NCBI GenBank assembly: GCA_026075535.2
Contig: AP026550.1
Coordinates: 1,240,001-1,304,000 of the forward strand
Source of the DNA: Tricholoma matsutake
Lineage: Eukaryota > Basidiomycota > Agaricomycetes > Agaricales > Tricholomataceae
Reading direction: 5' to 3'
Length of the DNA: 64,000 bases
Shown here: in pieces, positions 34,090 to 46,490 of the stretch
How positions within the stretch are numbered: the stretch's first letter is position 1
Layout of the letters: each line of letters opens with the position of its first letter
Notes under the pieces: model-generated
Databases searched by the model: none
What the model saw: the letters and a program-made list of their open reading frames with translations, nothing else
Told to the model about the DNA's origin: nothing
Made by a program: the position numbers and the translations under genes

Positions 34090-35123
34090 TTGGTCTCCCC
34101 GTTGGCTGTCATAATTGGGCCAGGTCTCTCCAGTGCTCGTGAGGGGAATAATTTGTCATCATTTTCAAGACAAGGTTGCAGTAGGGAGGAGTGGAATGTT
34201 CGATGGATTTTACTGGAGTCTGGGAGATGCAACGTGTATGTGTGTCAAGACCGATTCTTCCAACTGGACTTCCGATCATTTTCTGCCCCCTTCCTGGCCA
34301 CCTTACATCACAGCCCACCTCCTATCAGCAGCACTGCCTAGAGGCAAAATTCCCTCATTTCCAATTAGGTGAAACAGTTTCAGGAACTGCCTCGGAAGCC
34401 GGATTTCATATTAACCACAGCCTCAGAAACTCCAACCTTAGTATTTAAGCTAGCTACTTTTGTTTTGTATCGCCAGTTTGTAAATCAACCAAGTCTCCCA
34501 CTTAATCCTATCCTCTTTAAAACTCCAATTACATTCTTAAGTCATTCTCGAACTCTGACTCATCCTCTCCAGAAATTCTCTGGACCTCTGGTCATCTTCC
34601 TTACCCTCGCCTTGAAATTAGGACACTTGATGAGGAGAAGGGCACAACTTCTTATAAGTTGAAGCCAAGTCCTTTCTGCTCCCCCACTTGGTACGACACA
34701 CCAAGTAAACCCTGCCCTGGATTTCTGTAGGATTCCCTGTCTTACTCGATCCATCCTCTACAACTTCTATTGTCCAGGTATGACCAGAATTCTGATGACT
34801 TCCCCTTCAAGTTCAGTACTTAACAATGTGGATGCCTCTGGGAATGCCATTGTGACTTTGAAAGGGCTGTTGAATCTTGGCATAAATTTTGCCATGTGGC
34901 CATCCTTCTTTTGCATGTAGTCTTGTTGATGGTGTGCTGTTGCCAGTAGTACATGATCAATTGCTACTGATTCAAAATGGTTGTCAGGGATTGGGAGCAG
35001 GTGCAGGGGTCCTGCAGGCTTAGAAGTCAGGCTTTTGTTATGTTGACATTTGATGCACAACGGGACATAGGCATTGATTAGATCATGGCACATATTAGGC
35101 CAGTAAAAGTCATTCTGGAGCAC
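34090..35123 (-). pseudogene. Gypsy integrase remnant lacking the DDE core
   Basis: The zinc-module end is readable (FYWPNMCHDLINAY, CIKCQHNK), followed by SVAID, where the first catalytic Asp of the core normally sits. The next residues are already post-core (LLATAHHQQDYMQ, GHMAKFMPRFNSPFKVTM). About 150-170 codons containing the remaining D and E are gone without a frame change. The C-terminal tail (FHSSLLQPCLENDDKLFPS, YYIDEIIDERT) is found at 34230-33930. Between them, about 34240-34780, lies a 0.5-kb insert with no pol similarity. Confidence 0.8.
34240..34780. other. Unexplained 0.5-kb insert in the integrase tail
   Basis: Separates two halves of the integrase C-terminal region of the 33.7-39.3 kb Gypsy element. 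It has no recognised domain. On the minus strand a TGTAAGGTGGCCAGG start is seen near 34310. It could be a solo LTR or short non-autonomous element, but neither TSD nor a second copy is visible. Confidence 0.4.
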
Positions 35124-35436
35124 ATGGTATGATTTATCTGTTCCAAAGTGGCCTAGATTGTCATGGGTGAGGCGGAATAAGTTTTCATGAAGATGTTTGT
35201 TGTTGGGGATGATAAGTCACGAGCTGATGAAAATTAGGCCATTTCGTGACATGACGTGTAATTTCTGATCGACGATCCCCCTGGCAAGGTCAGTCACAAG
35301 TGCTTTGCACCATGGGTCTGTGTGGTAGCCGTCTTTGATGTCTTGGAGGAAGGTCAGATCTGATCTAATTTCAAAACACCACCAACAACATGGGATTCAT
35401 TATTGACGGTGTCCAGTAGTCTAGAGAGAGCATCTG

Positions 35437-36943
35437 CTATGCAATTATCATATCTGTTGATATAGTGGATAGTACAGTCATATTGTGACATGTACTCCAT
35501 CCATCTAGCTTGTCATTTTGAGAGTTCTTTCTGTCCTTCGAAGTTCTGGAGGATTTGGTGATCCATGTAAATGGTGATGTGAGAGGCCAAGAGGTCGCTC
35601 CTCCACTTCTTGAGTGCATAGATGATGGCTAACATCTCCTGTTCATGTACTGGATAGTGTAGTTCCATGCCACACAATTGTCAACTCTCAAAGGCTACCA
35701 GCCTTGCTGTCTCCCAGATGGGCCCAAATGATAACACAGGTCTTTGGCTGGCATCACAGGTAACATAAATTTTGTTGTTGCCAGGATTTTGGTGGTCAAT
35801 CATTGTAAGGCAGTCATGTGAGATGATGAGGGCTTTGATAGCTTGGAAGGCATTATGGTGTTTGGTTGTCCAGGTAGGAAAAATGGTGTTGCATTCCTTG
35901 TGCATCAAAGGTGTCAAGATGGTCATGTGCTCTGCCAGTGCTGGCAGAAATGTGGAAATGTACTGTACTAGACTGAGGAATCGGCGGACTTCCTTTGCAT
36001 TGGTAGGTGTGGGCCAGTTCAGAATGTGGTTGACCTTAGAGCCATCAGCTTTGATGCCACGTTGTGAAATGGTGTGTCCCAGGAAATTCAGTTCAGTGTT
36101 GAATAGATGTGATTTCTTTGCAGAGCAATATAGGTGTGCGGTTCTTAAGGCCTTGAGTACCAGGGTGACATTGTGTTCATGTTCCACCAGAGATTGTGAC
36201 CATATAATGATATCGTCTAAGTATACATGACATATGCATCTGATGAGGTCTTTTGAGGCCATGGTTATATGGTGTTGATGGGTTGCAGGGGAGTTCCATA
36301 GGCCCATAGGCAATACCACCCACTCCCAGAGGCCAAATTGGGTGAGTATAGCTGAATATTTGACGTGGTTGGGATGGACAAGTGTTTGAAAAAATCAGTT
36401 AGTCATATCAATCTTCCCCCATACCTTTCCTTTGGCACAGTCAGCAAGGATATCATCTATTCATGGTAGAGGGTAGTTGTCGGGGACAGTGGCACAATTT
36501 AGGTTTCTGTAGTCATTTACCCACCAGGGTAGAATGGTGATGTCTGCTTTAGGGACTATAAACAATGGCGAGGTGTATTGGGAGGAAGACAGTCAAATGT
36601 GTCCCACAGCATAATGTTGGTCTATCAGGGCTTTCCACCCTTCATGGTACTTCTGAGGGCATGAATATGCACAAGCTGTGGATATGCCAACTCCAGGTTT
36701 TACTTCAATGTGATGGTAGACATCTTTGGGTAAGTCATGGACATGAGGGATGTCAAATGGGAACCAGTCTGCATATTTCATTTTCAGTTTCTCATCTAAT
36801 TTCTTAAGCCTTGATTCTGCAGCTAGTTGTTCAATGCATGTTTTGATGCTTCCAATGATGTTATGGTTGCCGATGGTGTGTGGTATCATGTTGAACTTAG
36901 TCTTGTGCTCTTTGAAATGTAGTAGTAGTTCACAATGGACCAA
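35437..36943 (-). pseudogene. Gypsy RT-RNase H with multiple TGA stops
   Basis: 36943-36593 is the linker with AYSCPQKYHEGWKALIDQH. The RT then reads through TGA at 36593-36595 and 36461-36463, and one near 36388, with WWVNDYRNLN, GKVWGKIDMTN, and VLPMGLWNSPATHQ. The catalytic box is YLDD (CHVYLDDIIIWSQ) in 36319-35681. RNase H has TCDASQRPVLSFG and, after a frame break and TGA (35513-35515), QARWMEYMSQYDCTIHY and CIADALSR at about 35440. Catalytic motifs survive; the frame does not. Confidence 0.85.
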
Positions 36944-37389
36944 TTTGCAGAGGTTTCAAATCTTAGCATGGCTCTCTTTCAGGAGGCACATTTTGCATCT
37001 GTGTCGCACAGCCAGTGAAATTGCAATGGTACCATGGGCTTTTACAGGGTCAGGGGGGTTTATCAGGTCAAAGCCCAATTCCTTTGCTATCACAGTGCAT
37101 AGCTCAGCATCAACAACGATCCTGTTTCTCACTAGAAAGTCAAGTCCAAGGATGAGATCAGTCTGAAGGTTGGGACAAATAATTGCATTGAGAATTCATG
37201 ATTTCCAGTGGGCATTGGGCAAGATTACATTCAGTCTACAGAAATGTGTTAATTGTACAGTTTGAGAATTTGGTTGGCCAGAGACAAAGGCAGTGGAGAC
37301 AGTGAGAGCTTTGAAAAGTTTGTGAGGTTCTAGGCCATAGAGTTCAGCAACATCTTCAGATATCAGAACTGAGGAAGCACCATGGTCAA

Positions 37390-38710
37390 TTAGTGCTCAT
37401 ATTGGTGAGGGTGCGCAAGTGAAGGGGGCATCGATACAACAGTCCCACCAGAGGTGTTCAGGGAGAGGGGTAAGGTGAATGGGGTTACATACTCATTGAA
37501 TTCATTGGAGTCCACAAAGTCTTCATCAATGAAATCCTCATCTAGCCCAGTGCTGAAGACAGTGCCCACCATGGGTGCATTCTGGGCATCAAAGGCTGCT
37601 TTGGCATGCAGGGCACTGGCAGGCATGACTTTCTTGCATGTTTCTAAGGTGGGTTTCTTGCCAGTGCAGGCACACAAGAAGTGTCCTGCATAGAAAATCC
37701 TACACTTGTAGCATCCTTGGTGCAGGTTGAGGAGGTCCTTCTCTGCTTGCATGAGCTTGGGGAGGGTGATGAAACTGACAAGGGGGTTGGTGGTGTTCAA
37801 GGACATGTTGGCAGATGTGTTTGCAGAGGTTCCAGTGGAAGGTGCAGTGTACATGTTTGATGCTCGGCTGTTGGTTTGAGTCTTTTCAGTATTCTTGGCA
37901 GCAATTGCCATGCTGGTGCTGATCTGTTTCTGGTGTGTGGCAAGTTGGACATCGAGCATATGAACAATGTCCTGTGCAGGATCTACTGCCTCCTATTGGA
38001 TGCTCATGTATCACTTGTTTCTGGTGCGTGGCAAGTTGGATATCGAGGATAATGATATGGTGAATCCATGCTTTGATGTCTCTGATAGCGTTGAGCTCTT
38101 TCTTTGCAGCGCAATAGGCAAGGCAAAGTGCAGGGTTGAGGTGGGCAACAAGGTGGGTGCAGAAATGAGCAGTGGGGATATGCCGTAGGGAGCCTGCAGC
38201 CTCAAGTTCATTATTAGCTTTGCGAATAGAGACAGACCATTCATAAAATCTGTGGTCACCCTGAGGGGCAATGAGTTCTTGGATCAGTTCATTTTCCCAG
38301 TCGGACAGTAACCATTTCCACTTGACTTCCAGCATGAAATTGGCAAAGGAGAGACTGATCAGCCTTGCACTGTCTGATTTGATCCATGACTGCATGAACT
38401 CCAATTCAAAGGAGCAGATGATGCAGCCAACTTGGTCTGCAGGAGTGATCTCTTTGCATGCAAAGAAGGGTTTGCATGCATAGTCAAATCTGTGGAGGTT
38501 GGCAACAGTGATAGATCCAGCTGATAAGAGCATGGGTTGACTTGTGGCAGTCTGGAGAACAGAAGCAGGTGCACAGGGCATATTGCCAATGATGGGGTCT
38601 ACAGCATGCATGTTGGGCAGTGCAAACCAGGGTGTTGAGTCAGAGTCTGAGGAAGAGGAACATGGTTGGCAGGTGTGAGGTAGGTTTGTCTGTGAAGAAG
38701 GTGAGGGCAT
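37390..38710 (-). pseudogene. Gypsy gag, frame-broken by a tandem duplication
   Basis: Gag begins at 38710 (MPSPSSQTNLPHTCQPCSSS) with a capsid-like central part (DYACKPFFACKEIT, FANFMLEVKWKWLLSDWENEL, AHLNPALCLAYCAAK). At about 37960 the frame is lost because a 91-bp segment is repeated (37929 onward and 38020 onward, both starting TCTGGTGYGTGGCAAG). The zinc-knuckle part continues in the new frame as 37959-37390 (LHQGCYKCRIFYAGHFLCAC, a variant knuckle with Cys and His spacing CX2CX6HX3-4C). Confidence 0.75.
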
Positions 38711-39429
38711 CAGAGGTGGAAGTGGTGAGGATGGTGGGGTGGTGGATGGGGGTTTCAGGGTGTAAACATGGGCAGGTGGATGTGGGTGGTTGTCGATATT
38801 ACAATGAGCTAGGTGGTAGGGCTGTTATATCCTCTAGGAGGGTGTTTGTGCATGTATCTCTTGTACGAAGCATGGTGGTTCTTTAATGAATGTTTGGAGC
38901 GGCAGGTAGAAGTTGTGGGGTACAGCATCAGAGCCATGGTATTTGGAAGTGTGATGCATGGAAATTGCAGTGAGTTGGAATTCCTAGGTCACCGTATTCA
39001 GATATGAGGTTTACTTGGATGGGCGATGGAAGTGACGTGTTGATAGGCAGGGTTTGATTGTGATAAGGGGGTCTGTAATAATGCAGTGATAGGGTGGGTG
39101 AGAATGCAGTGGGAGAAAAGGGAGAGATTGATTGAGAGTGGCTCATTTGATTTTTTTTAAAAGTGGAAGGATGTATGTACATCCAACACTAAGATAACCC
39201 AAGAATAAAAATGGAACAAGTTATATTTGTGAGAGTACAAGCCTATGAGGAGGTGATACATGTGAATGTGTGTATATATACTTCGGGTTAGATCAGGTGA
39301 TTGTGTAGCTTACTAAGTATCAGGTAAGAGTACAAGTACAATTACATGTCGGTGAGATGTAAACTCTTATGGGATAATATGTCCTTTACTTATGTTACAT
39401 TTAATATACAAGCCCATAATTATTTTTTT

Positions 39430-39715
39430 TCAGAAAACCTGATGATCAACCTTGGTGGCTGGTAGCTTTCCTCACCAGTTGCTTCTCTTTTTCCCACTGG
39501 GCTTTTCAGCAACTTGGAAGTTTTGATCACTCATGCCAAGGGTTTTCAGCTGTTTTTCTTCACCTTCATAGTCTATTTGCTTTACTTAATGTTCACTACA
39601 TGAGCAGTACACACACAATTTATGACTGGTCATGCTGCTGATATCAGAGCACACCATTTTTTGGGCTATGTTTGTCCCTCATGCCAACTCCTGAGCATGT
39701 GATTAGTTGATGATC
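39430..39715 (+). repeat. Diverged Ngaro terminal repeat relic
   Basis: Reads TAGCTTTCCTCACC, TTTTTCCCACTGGGCTTTTC, GAGCAGTACACACACAATT, TGCTGATATCAG and GAGCATGTGATTAGTT, in the same order as 56020-56222, the 3' end of the Ngaro copy. Ends at about 39705. No coding part remains. Confidence 0.6.
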
Positions 39716-39726
39716 TAACAATCTAT

Positions 39727-40380
39727 GGTGCACAACACCAATCACCACCTTGAAGTGAATACTGTCAAACTACTCTATGGGAAGTATATAAGAAGAAATT
39801 TGATAAATTGGGAAAGTATTATTAGCAGATGTCTGCACATGCAGGTCTGCTGTTGCAAGTATCTACTTCCATGTCTGAGCACCTACATGTCCACTGGCAG
39901 GTATCTACTCAAGTACTCACTTGCACATCCAAGTTGTATGCTTTTGTACACTGGAAATAGCCAAACAGAAAAACTTCATTTTTCTTATTCCTCTGGTAAA
40001 AATGCTCCATTTCACAAGAGGATTAAATCTACCAGAGCATTTGTCAAAATACTCAAAATTGGTGGAGTTTTTTCATTTGTCATTGAGAATTTGGCCATAT
40101 TATCATGGATGGGTTTGGACATATTATCATGGATGGGTTTGGACCTGAGGCCTGAATCACCATATGTGGTAGGACCCTATCTTCACACAAAATGTACTTT
40201 CAACTGGGCATGGCCCAATCAAAGCATTTTAAGTACCAAATAGGTTGTAAAAGAAAAAAAACTGGACAACATTCTTAGGGCAAATTAGGTGGTTCCCAAA
40301 AAAGCCAAAAAAAAAAAAATTCCCCAACCAATTTGGCCACAGTGCTGTCCAAAAGAGGTGGTGACTAGGTGTTGTGCACC
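39727..40380. mobile_element. 654-bp MITE-like element with 24-25-bp TIRs
   Basis: GGTGCACAACACCAATCACC at 39727 is mirrored by the complement ending GTGTTGTGCACC at 40380; the match covers about 24 bases with a couple of mismatches. The 172-codon open frame inside has no recognisable domain and is probably fortuitous. No clear TSD. Confidence 0.65.
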
Positions 40381-40642
40381 CACCATAACACCGCATTCGG
40401 AGCCATCTCAACGAAATGTCCCTTGAATACTCAAATCCCTTCGGAGGAGCTGACAATTGGAGACCGTATGTTTAACAAGAATAGTCAATAAATAGTATTA
40501 GGGTACAATGCGCATGACTACCCATAACGGCTACAACGCCGGGATACTAGATAGCGGGAGTCGCATGCGCATATCCATCAGAGAATAGTCCACGCCAACG
40601 CAGGCGTGACATAATTATCATCCTTTCCCACCCATCTACATT
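40381..40642. other. Intergenic: 3' flank of VPS10
   Basis: About 260 bp where CpG content rises again. Nothing recognised; presumably the VPS10 3' UTR. Confidence 0.45.
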
Positions 40643-43600
40643 TCACTCCTCATCCTCGAATCGGAGTATCTGAGCATCCTCATCTACCGGCAAGTCTCTA
40701 TATCCCTGGCGTGATCGGAAGCCTGCATAATCCATCTGCGAAAGCACCCATTCCCACGCGATACCCGCAAGACCAATCACGAACCATGGGACAGAAGCTA
40801 TTGTATCCATAACTCCAGAGTCCCCTCTGTATAAAGGTCTTCGATCTCCAGGCAAACGGATAGTTCTGCAAAGATGTCCATCAACACGGTGATAAACTGA
40901 GGAATTAACCATGAAAGTGACTAACCCTCGAGCAAGGCCGCTGCGGCGATAATAATAATATCCTACCAACGCAGTGAAGGCAAACGGTATTATTATCATA
41001 AACATCCAGAAGACGGCACCATGAGCCCTGAATCCTGGGCAGAGATGGTGTGTGCCACGATCGAGCCGTCTGCCGTCCACGCAGCTTGAGTATGGAATCA
41101 AGCGGTACTCTGTCCGCTCATACCAATGGTCCTCTCCATTCTTGCAGGAGTCGTCATTTGGCAAAGGCTTCGTCCCAGGAACAAGGACACACTGGTCATC
41201 GCTATTCTTTACGTGATTGAATTCACTAAATGCCATATATATCAATCGATGTGAACAAGATGAAGATAATCAATTGGCATACCATTCGAAATCGATCTTC
41301 GCGCATGGACAGTTGTTCACAACGCGTGATTCAACTTTGGATTGCTTTCCGACTACGCAGGTAGTATTGCGTACTCGGCGGTGATAGAGAGTCTGTTAAG
41401 CCGTCGTTAGCGATATGACGACCCAGAGAAACAGAAGAAGCTTACCTGGCGACCGAATAAACAACGTTCTGTCCGTTCCTCGCTTGGACTCCACAGCTCA
41501 AAGTCGTCATGTCCGGGTTTATCGGTATCGAGCATACCTGGAGAATATCAGCTCCCTATTAACCAAACACGAGATGAAGGGTACTCACATTGCTTCGAAG
41601 TCAACTGAGTAAAATCAAGATGAACAGCAACCGAGCCAGATGATCGCGGATATTGCCCCAACAATATGAACCTCCGACTTGTATCCGATGGTACCGTAAC
41701 AATAAACCTGACACGTATCTTCTCAGTCGTGGTGAATTTATATTCTCGCCAGTTTAGTCCTTCGTCCGTGCTGAATAGAACATGATCCGTCGGCTCCTCA
41801 TCGTTGACCATGACAAGAATAGATCCCGAATCCCCGAATTCCCATAGATGCGCGTCTTTGTGCACCTCTTCCCAGGTGAAACCAGCATCCCGACTAAGGA
41901 AGGTGTCGCTCTCGGTGTATGGAGCCAGCGACTCGCCCACATTTCCGACAGCCATGATGAGACCGACGATACTCGGACTACTGTAGGTTGCTCGAGGATC
42001 GAGTCGTTCCGTGTATCCATGAACATGAAGGGCACATTTCTGTCAGAAATCAGTCCGTGCTAACAATGCGATAAGAATTATCTTACGGCGCCATTGCATT
42101 TATATTTACTCCCTTGGGAATCCACATTTGGTGGACTAAGTGGTTTCCAAGTCCCGCCTGAAACACATATGAGCGAAGCGCGAGAATCCAGATCGGCCAC
42201 TTACCATCATTATGTGTAATCCGAGTCTGCAGCGTCTTTCTCTTTGACACGATAGCTTCATCGGTATTCGAAACCACGTTGATCAGCGCAATACCATCCA
42301 ACCCAATCATCTTCTCAAAATCGACATATCCTCTTTCATCGCGGTTTACATGCTCCACCGACACCCCAAAATATGTTCCGTTCGAGTTGGATTTGAGGAT
42401 GTTCCCCCAATAAGGCAATGGTGGATCCGTCATCGTCATATGCAGGAACAGTGAATTTGTACTAGATTCGAGGATGGTATACGCCTGAATAGGGTTGTAT
42501 TAGGATAAATGACATCTTCAGAACGACGAAGGAAAGCCGACGCACATGAGTTTCCGGATGCATACTCGGGGGGAATTGCCCGGTTGCAAATGTTATACCA
42601 TTCAGCGAAACTTCTAACTCGAGAGTGCGACCTCCACTCGACATCTACGAATCGTTATCAGTACTTGCCCACTTCCTTTCATGCCCCAAACAGAACTCAC
42701 AGCAGCAACCACCAGAAACTCTGAAAACTTCGCAAACCCAACAACCTGATCAAACATCTTCTTCTTCTTCGTGTAGAAATTCTGCCCCACAACCAACTCC
42801 AGTGGATTGTCCGACATGAATGCCCTCTGCGAACCCCGTTTATCCCTGTAGCTTTCACACAAAATCTCATTCGGCTCCGAGAAAATCTCCCTATCCATCG
42901 TCCACGCACAATTCCGCACATAATCTTCCACAAAAGTCCACCTGCGGCCGTTGTCCCGCGAGTACTGCGCCTCAGCGCGGCATTTCTCTCCCGCTCCCTC
43001 GCAGTCTCTGTTGCCTGTCCAGATGAGGTTGTCCGAGATTGGGTGGAAGCGTAAGACCTGTGCGTTGAAGGAGTTGGGGGGCGTTGGTGCGCTGGAGGCG
43101 TGCCAATTGGCCCCAGAATCAGTGGTGTAGAAGAATGTGTTGGTGTCGGTGATGAGGTAGGCACGGTCGGGAGTGTATTTGTGATGGTAAAAGGCAAGGA
43201 AACGTTGGTCTGGGTAGAGCCTTCTCCAGGAGTATCCTTCGTTGCTTGATTGCCAGATAGAGTGGTCTGCGAATCGGACGAGAATGGTCTGTGAAAGAGT
43301 GGCCACTTAGCTTACAAGGAAGGGGATAGGATGAAGAAACCCTACGGTTGAATCATTGAAATATGCGTGTTGCACAATCTGACCATCAAACTCGAACTGA
43401 AAACGGAAAATATATCAGTCAACAGCATAAAGACATTTTCAAGGCAACTGACAGTCTGATGAATGATCTCCCCTTCTTTAGGTTGAGCTATTTTCGAGGA
43501 TCATCAACAATATATCAAGCGAAGGAGAAAAGTCAAGACATTACCCTCCGAACACTTCTTATCGACCTTCTCATCCTTCTTCACGCCTCCCACACATGTG

Positions 43601-46003
43601 TTCCCAGGTATCTTACGATACCCAGACGATCCTTTATACAGTTGATCCGGATTGCCAGTGCACACACCAGCTGGGATGGGCTCGGGCCCAACAGGCACGC
43701 AAACATCACCATCCCGCACAAAATTGTAATCACTGCAAAATCAATGAACATTGACAATGCGTTCGAGGAAAAGACACGAAGACGCCTATGCAAACGCACC
43801 ACTCATAATCCTCCGCTGTACATTGACAATCCTCTTCATATTCAACTGGGTCCTTAAACTTCTCTCCCACATAACAATCCACGTTCGCCTTTCGACGCTT
43901 ATACCATTGCTGTACGACATCAGCCATACGGACGAACAACCACACGAACGAAATCACAAACCTTATGTCCCATGAAACACTCTGTCTTCGCCGGCCTTGC
44001 ATACCACTTCTCAAAATCGTTTTCTTGACACTTCCGGGTCCGAGTCTTTGAAAAGTCTAGGAAGACAGTGACAACACGGCTTATGTCCTTAGTTTGGTCA
44101 GCACGCGCTACCTGGCCCAGCAGCACGAACTTCTGGGACGTCGAGTCCGGAAGCGTCATCAGCGCGCGTGCGCGCAGTTTTACCCCAATCTCGTAACTCC
44201 GCCTGTATCGCACAAAGAAAAAGTCCTAGTCAGCACCCGAATCCTTTCACAAATAAAGAAGAAGTATTCACCAAGTATGACCAAGATCCACCGAATACGA
44301 AATGGTATCCGTCCTATCCTCATCGTTGATAACCACCAGTATACTGCCTTGGTCCCCAAACTCATACTTATGTGCATTCGACACAACCATAGTCCACGTC
44401 ACCCCAGCATCCGTACTCAGGAATGTGTCGCACTCCTCATACGGGAGAAGCGCTTCGCTAACGGAGCCGACACCCATAACGATGCCCGGTGCCGGGGATG
44501 AGAATACACGCCCAAAGTTATGCGGGGTGGTAACGGAATGCAAGTGTAGGGAGCACTCTTCAATCTTGGTGGGATCACATGAAAAAGAGTGCCTATCGCC
44601 CGGTGCTCGGATGAGGGACCAGTTACTGCCTATAGGAAATAGCGGTCAGACGATTTCGAATCGGAAAGGTCGGTGAACCCACCATCATCGAATGTGATGT
44701 ATGTCTTGAGTTGTTTCTGCGCGCCACGGCTCTCCACGTCCACTGGATTCATCACAACATTCGCCATACCCACTCCATCGACGCCGTATATCCGTTCGTA
44801 GTCCACGAAACCCAACTCGTTCCGATTAGTATCCTTCAAGCTCTCGACGAAAAATGTGCCGTTGGAATTACTCGTGAACAGCGTACCAGTGGCCATCATT
44901 TGATGGAGCACGACGTCCACAGCAAGCGAGTGCGTTGTACTCTCTACGAGAGTATAAGCATTCTCTTTCAGCTTCGCACTCGAAGAGTGCGGGAACTGCG
45001 CTTTGGCCCAGGTTTTTCCATCTATCGTCACATACAACAACATCTCCCCGTCATTCCCAGGTGACAAATCTCGCATAGCCACCACAGCATACTTTGAGAC
45101 GATAGCAAATGCTACAACGCCCTTGGCGTTCTTTCCAATTCCAAGGTCCTCGAATTTGTTGTCTGAAGTGAAGAAATCGGTAGTGGAGAAGAGGCGCGAT
45201 GAAGAGAGTGCATGTGAACCGGTGGAGGAGGAAGTATCGAAGGCGACGCAGAAGATGAGGTCTGAGGGCGCATCGGCCTTGAAGTTCTTGCTGCTGTGCA
45301 CAAATTGGCATCGTGAGGTTTCGGCGAGAAGAAGTTTAAGGTCGTCGCTGAACGCCTCTTTTGTATAAAATGTCTGAAGTGTGAAGTCATTGGGGATGCG
45401 AACCGCAGCTGATAGGTGAGACTCACCTCGTCATGGCAGACAGTGCCCCAGCCGTGTCGATCGCACCGTACTCCTTGATACAGAATGTAACCGTACTTTG
45501 TGAGGTCAGAGTGGAAGGACAAAGGGTTTGCAACCATCGCTGGTGGGATGGGCACATCGAAAGGTCTCCATGTCCTGCCTCGGTCTTCTGTTCGATAATG
45601 GGTCGTGTCGTCGGTCAATGCAAAAGCCTGCAGAGCATTATTATATGGTTACGAGAAACTTGGATAGATAGACCCACAAAACGATTGTCAAAAGGATGCT
45701 CGATGACCATCATGATCTTTCCCGCAGGTAGGTCGCTTGCTACGTTCCACGACTTGCCCTCGTCCGACGACACATACACCTTACCTTCCATAGAGTCATG
45801 GTAGATAGCAAACTGTAAACCTTTGAGCACAAGTGCTATACGCCACAAAGCGATCGCACCTCAGTATCATCGAAAAAGAAGAACTTTGCTGGTAAAGATG
45901 AGAAAGAAGTTATTGAATGTTCCGGTTTCTGAGCGACAACTGATAGAAAGCAAGAAAAGCAGGAATATAACGAGAAAAGGAGAATTCTGTGTCGGAGGAT
46001 CAT
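40643..46003 (-). CDS. VPS10: VPS10 vacuolar sorting receptor (sortilin), multi-exon, intact
   Basis: Type I membrane receptor that cycles between late Golgi and endosome and carries hydrolases such as carboxypeptidase Y to the vacuole. Start at 46003 gives a signal peptide ([20 protein letters not shown]), then FFFFDDTE, an intron (45859-45813), and [22 protein letters not shown]. Two VPS10 domains follow. The first (about 45810-43500) contains [11 protein letters not shown] and [13 protein letters not shown] Asp-box repeats and the cysteine-rich segment ([31 protein letters not shown]). The second (about 43300-41300) repeats the pattern ([30 protein letters not shown]). The lumenal part ends in cysteine-rich [19 protein letters not shown] transmembrane helix ([21 protein letters not shown]) and a tail ending [13 protein letters not shown] complete it, the usual fungal C-terminus. 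A dozen or more short introns; only the first boundaries and the ends are fixed here. No stops inside exons were seen. Confidence 0.93.
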
Positions 46004-46434
46004 GGTGGGTGTGGCGAGGACACGTCGACTGTTGTCCTCTGTGTCTCAAGAGAAATGAGCGCGACACAGCCACTCGGCGACAAACATATCCCCATCATCT
46101 CATGTGTGCTTCATCTGCTGCAGTTTCTTATAATCAAGCTCCTGCTGGTTCTTCTGCTTCAACAGACTGAAGCCTTCTAGCTGCTTCTATGTACTCGGCT
46201 GCGCAAACTTATCTGAACGAGGTTTATCTTGGGGAAGCTGTGGCACCCCAAGTTGCCCCTTGATCGGAATTATCATAGTTTCCAACGATGCGGAGCCCCA
46301 ACGCCGAGCAAGTAAAGCGATTTCGAATCCCTTGGCCATTCGATGCGCAGCAACACAACAATATCTGCACAGCTTCGTTGCACTCCCACGAAATAAGTAC
46401 GCTCCCCAAGGTTGCTGCTGTATGGTGTTATGTC
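46004..46434. other. Intergenic: VPS10 upstream region
   Basis: About 430 bp upstream of VPS10. Nothing recognised on either strand beyond short unrelated frames. Confidence 0.45.
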
Positions 46435-46490
46435 GGCCGATTAGCTCAGTGGATTAGAGCGTCGTGCTGATAACACGAAGGTCGATCCAT
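46435..46490 (+). tRNA. Truncated tRNA-Ile-like sequence (anticodon GAT)
   Basis: GGCCGATTAGCTCAGTGG matches the 5' half of eukaryotic tRNA-Ile (acceptor strand, D arm with A box). An anticodon stem TCGTG/CACGA encloses the loop CTGATAA, anticodon GAT. After AAGGTC the T arm and 3' acceptor strand are missing; only GATCC of the B-box region remains. The expected closing ATCGGCC is absent. Probably a tRNA fragment or pseudogene and not a functional gene. Confidence 0.6.

Larger units (their letters stand above)
33737..39346 (-). mobile_element. Ty3/Gypsy retrotransposon with both LTRs, internally deleted
   Basis: LTR copies at 33737-33904 and 39164-39346 share ordered sequence (TGTACATCCAACACTAAGATAACC ... 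AGGTAAGAGTACAAGTAC). The left copy lacks the first 12-13 bases (TGGAAGGATGTA), which the Tc1 end has replaced. On the minus strand a polypurine tract (CTATGGGAGAG) lies at 33905-33915 next to the 3' LTR. The order gag (38710), protease, RT (36319), RNase H, integrase, tail (34090) is that of Ty3/Gypsy. The integrase core is missing. LTR ends TGGAAGG..TTACA match the non-autonomous element at 14745-18078. Confidence 0.88.

Noticed and set aside
39725..40243. 172-codon ORF
   Set aside because: Lies between MITE inverted repeats, contains a short internal repeat (LSWMGLD twice), and has no recognisable domain.
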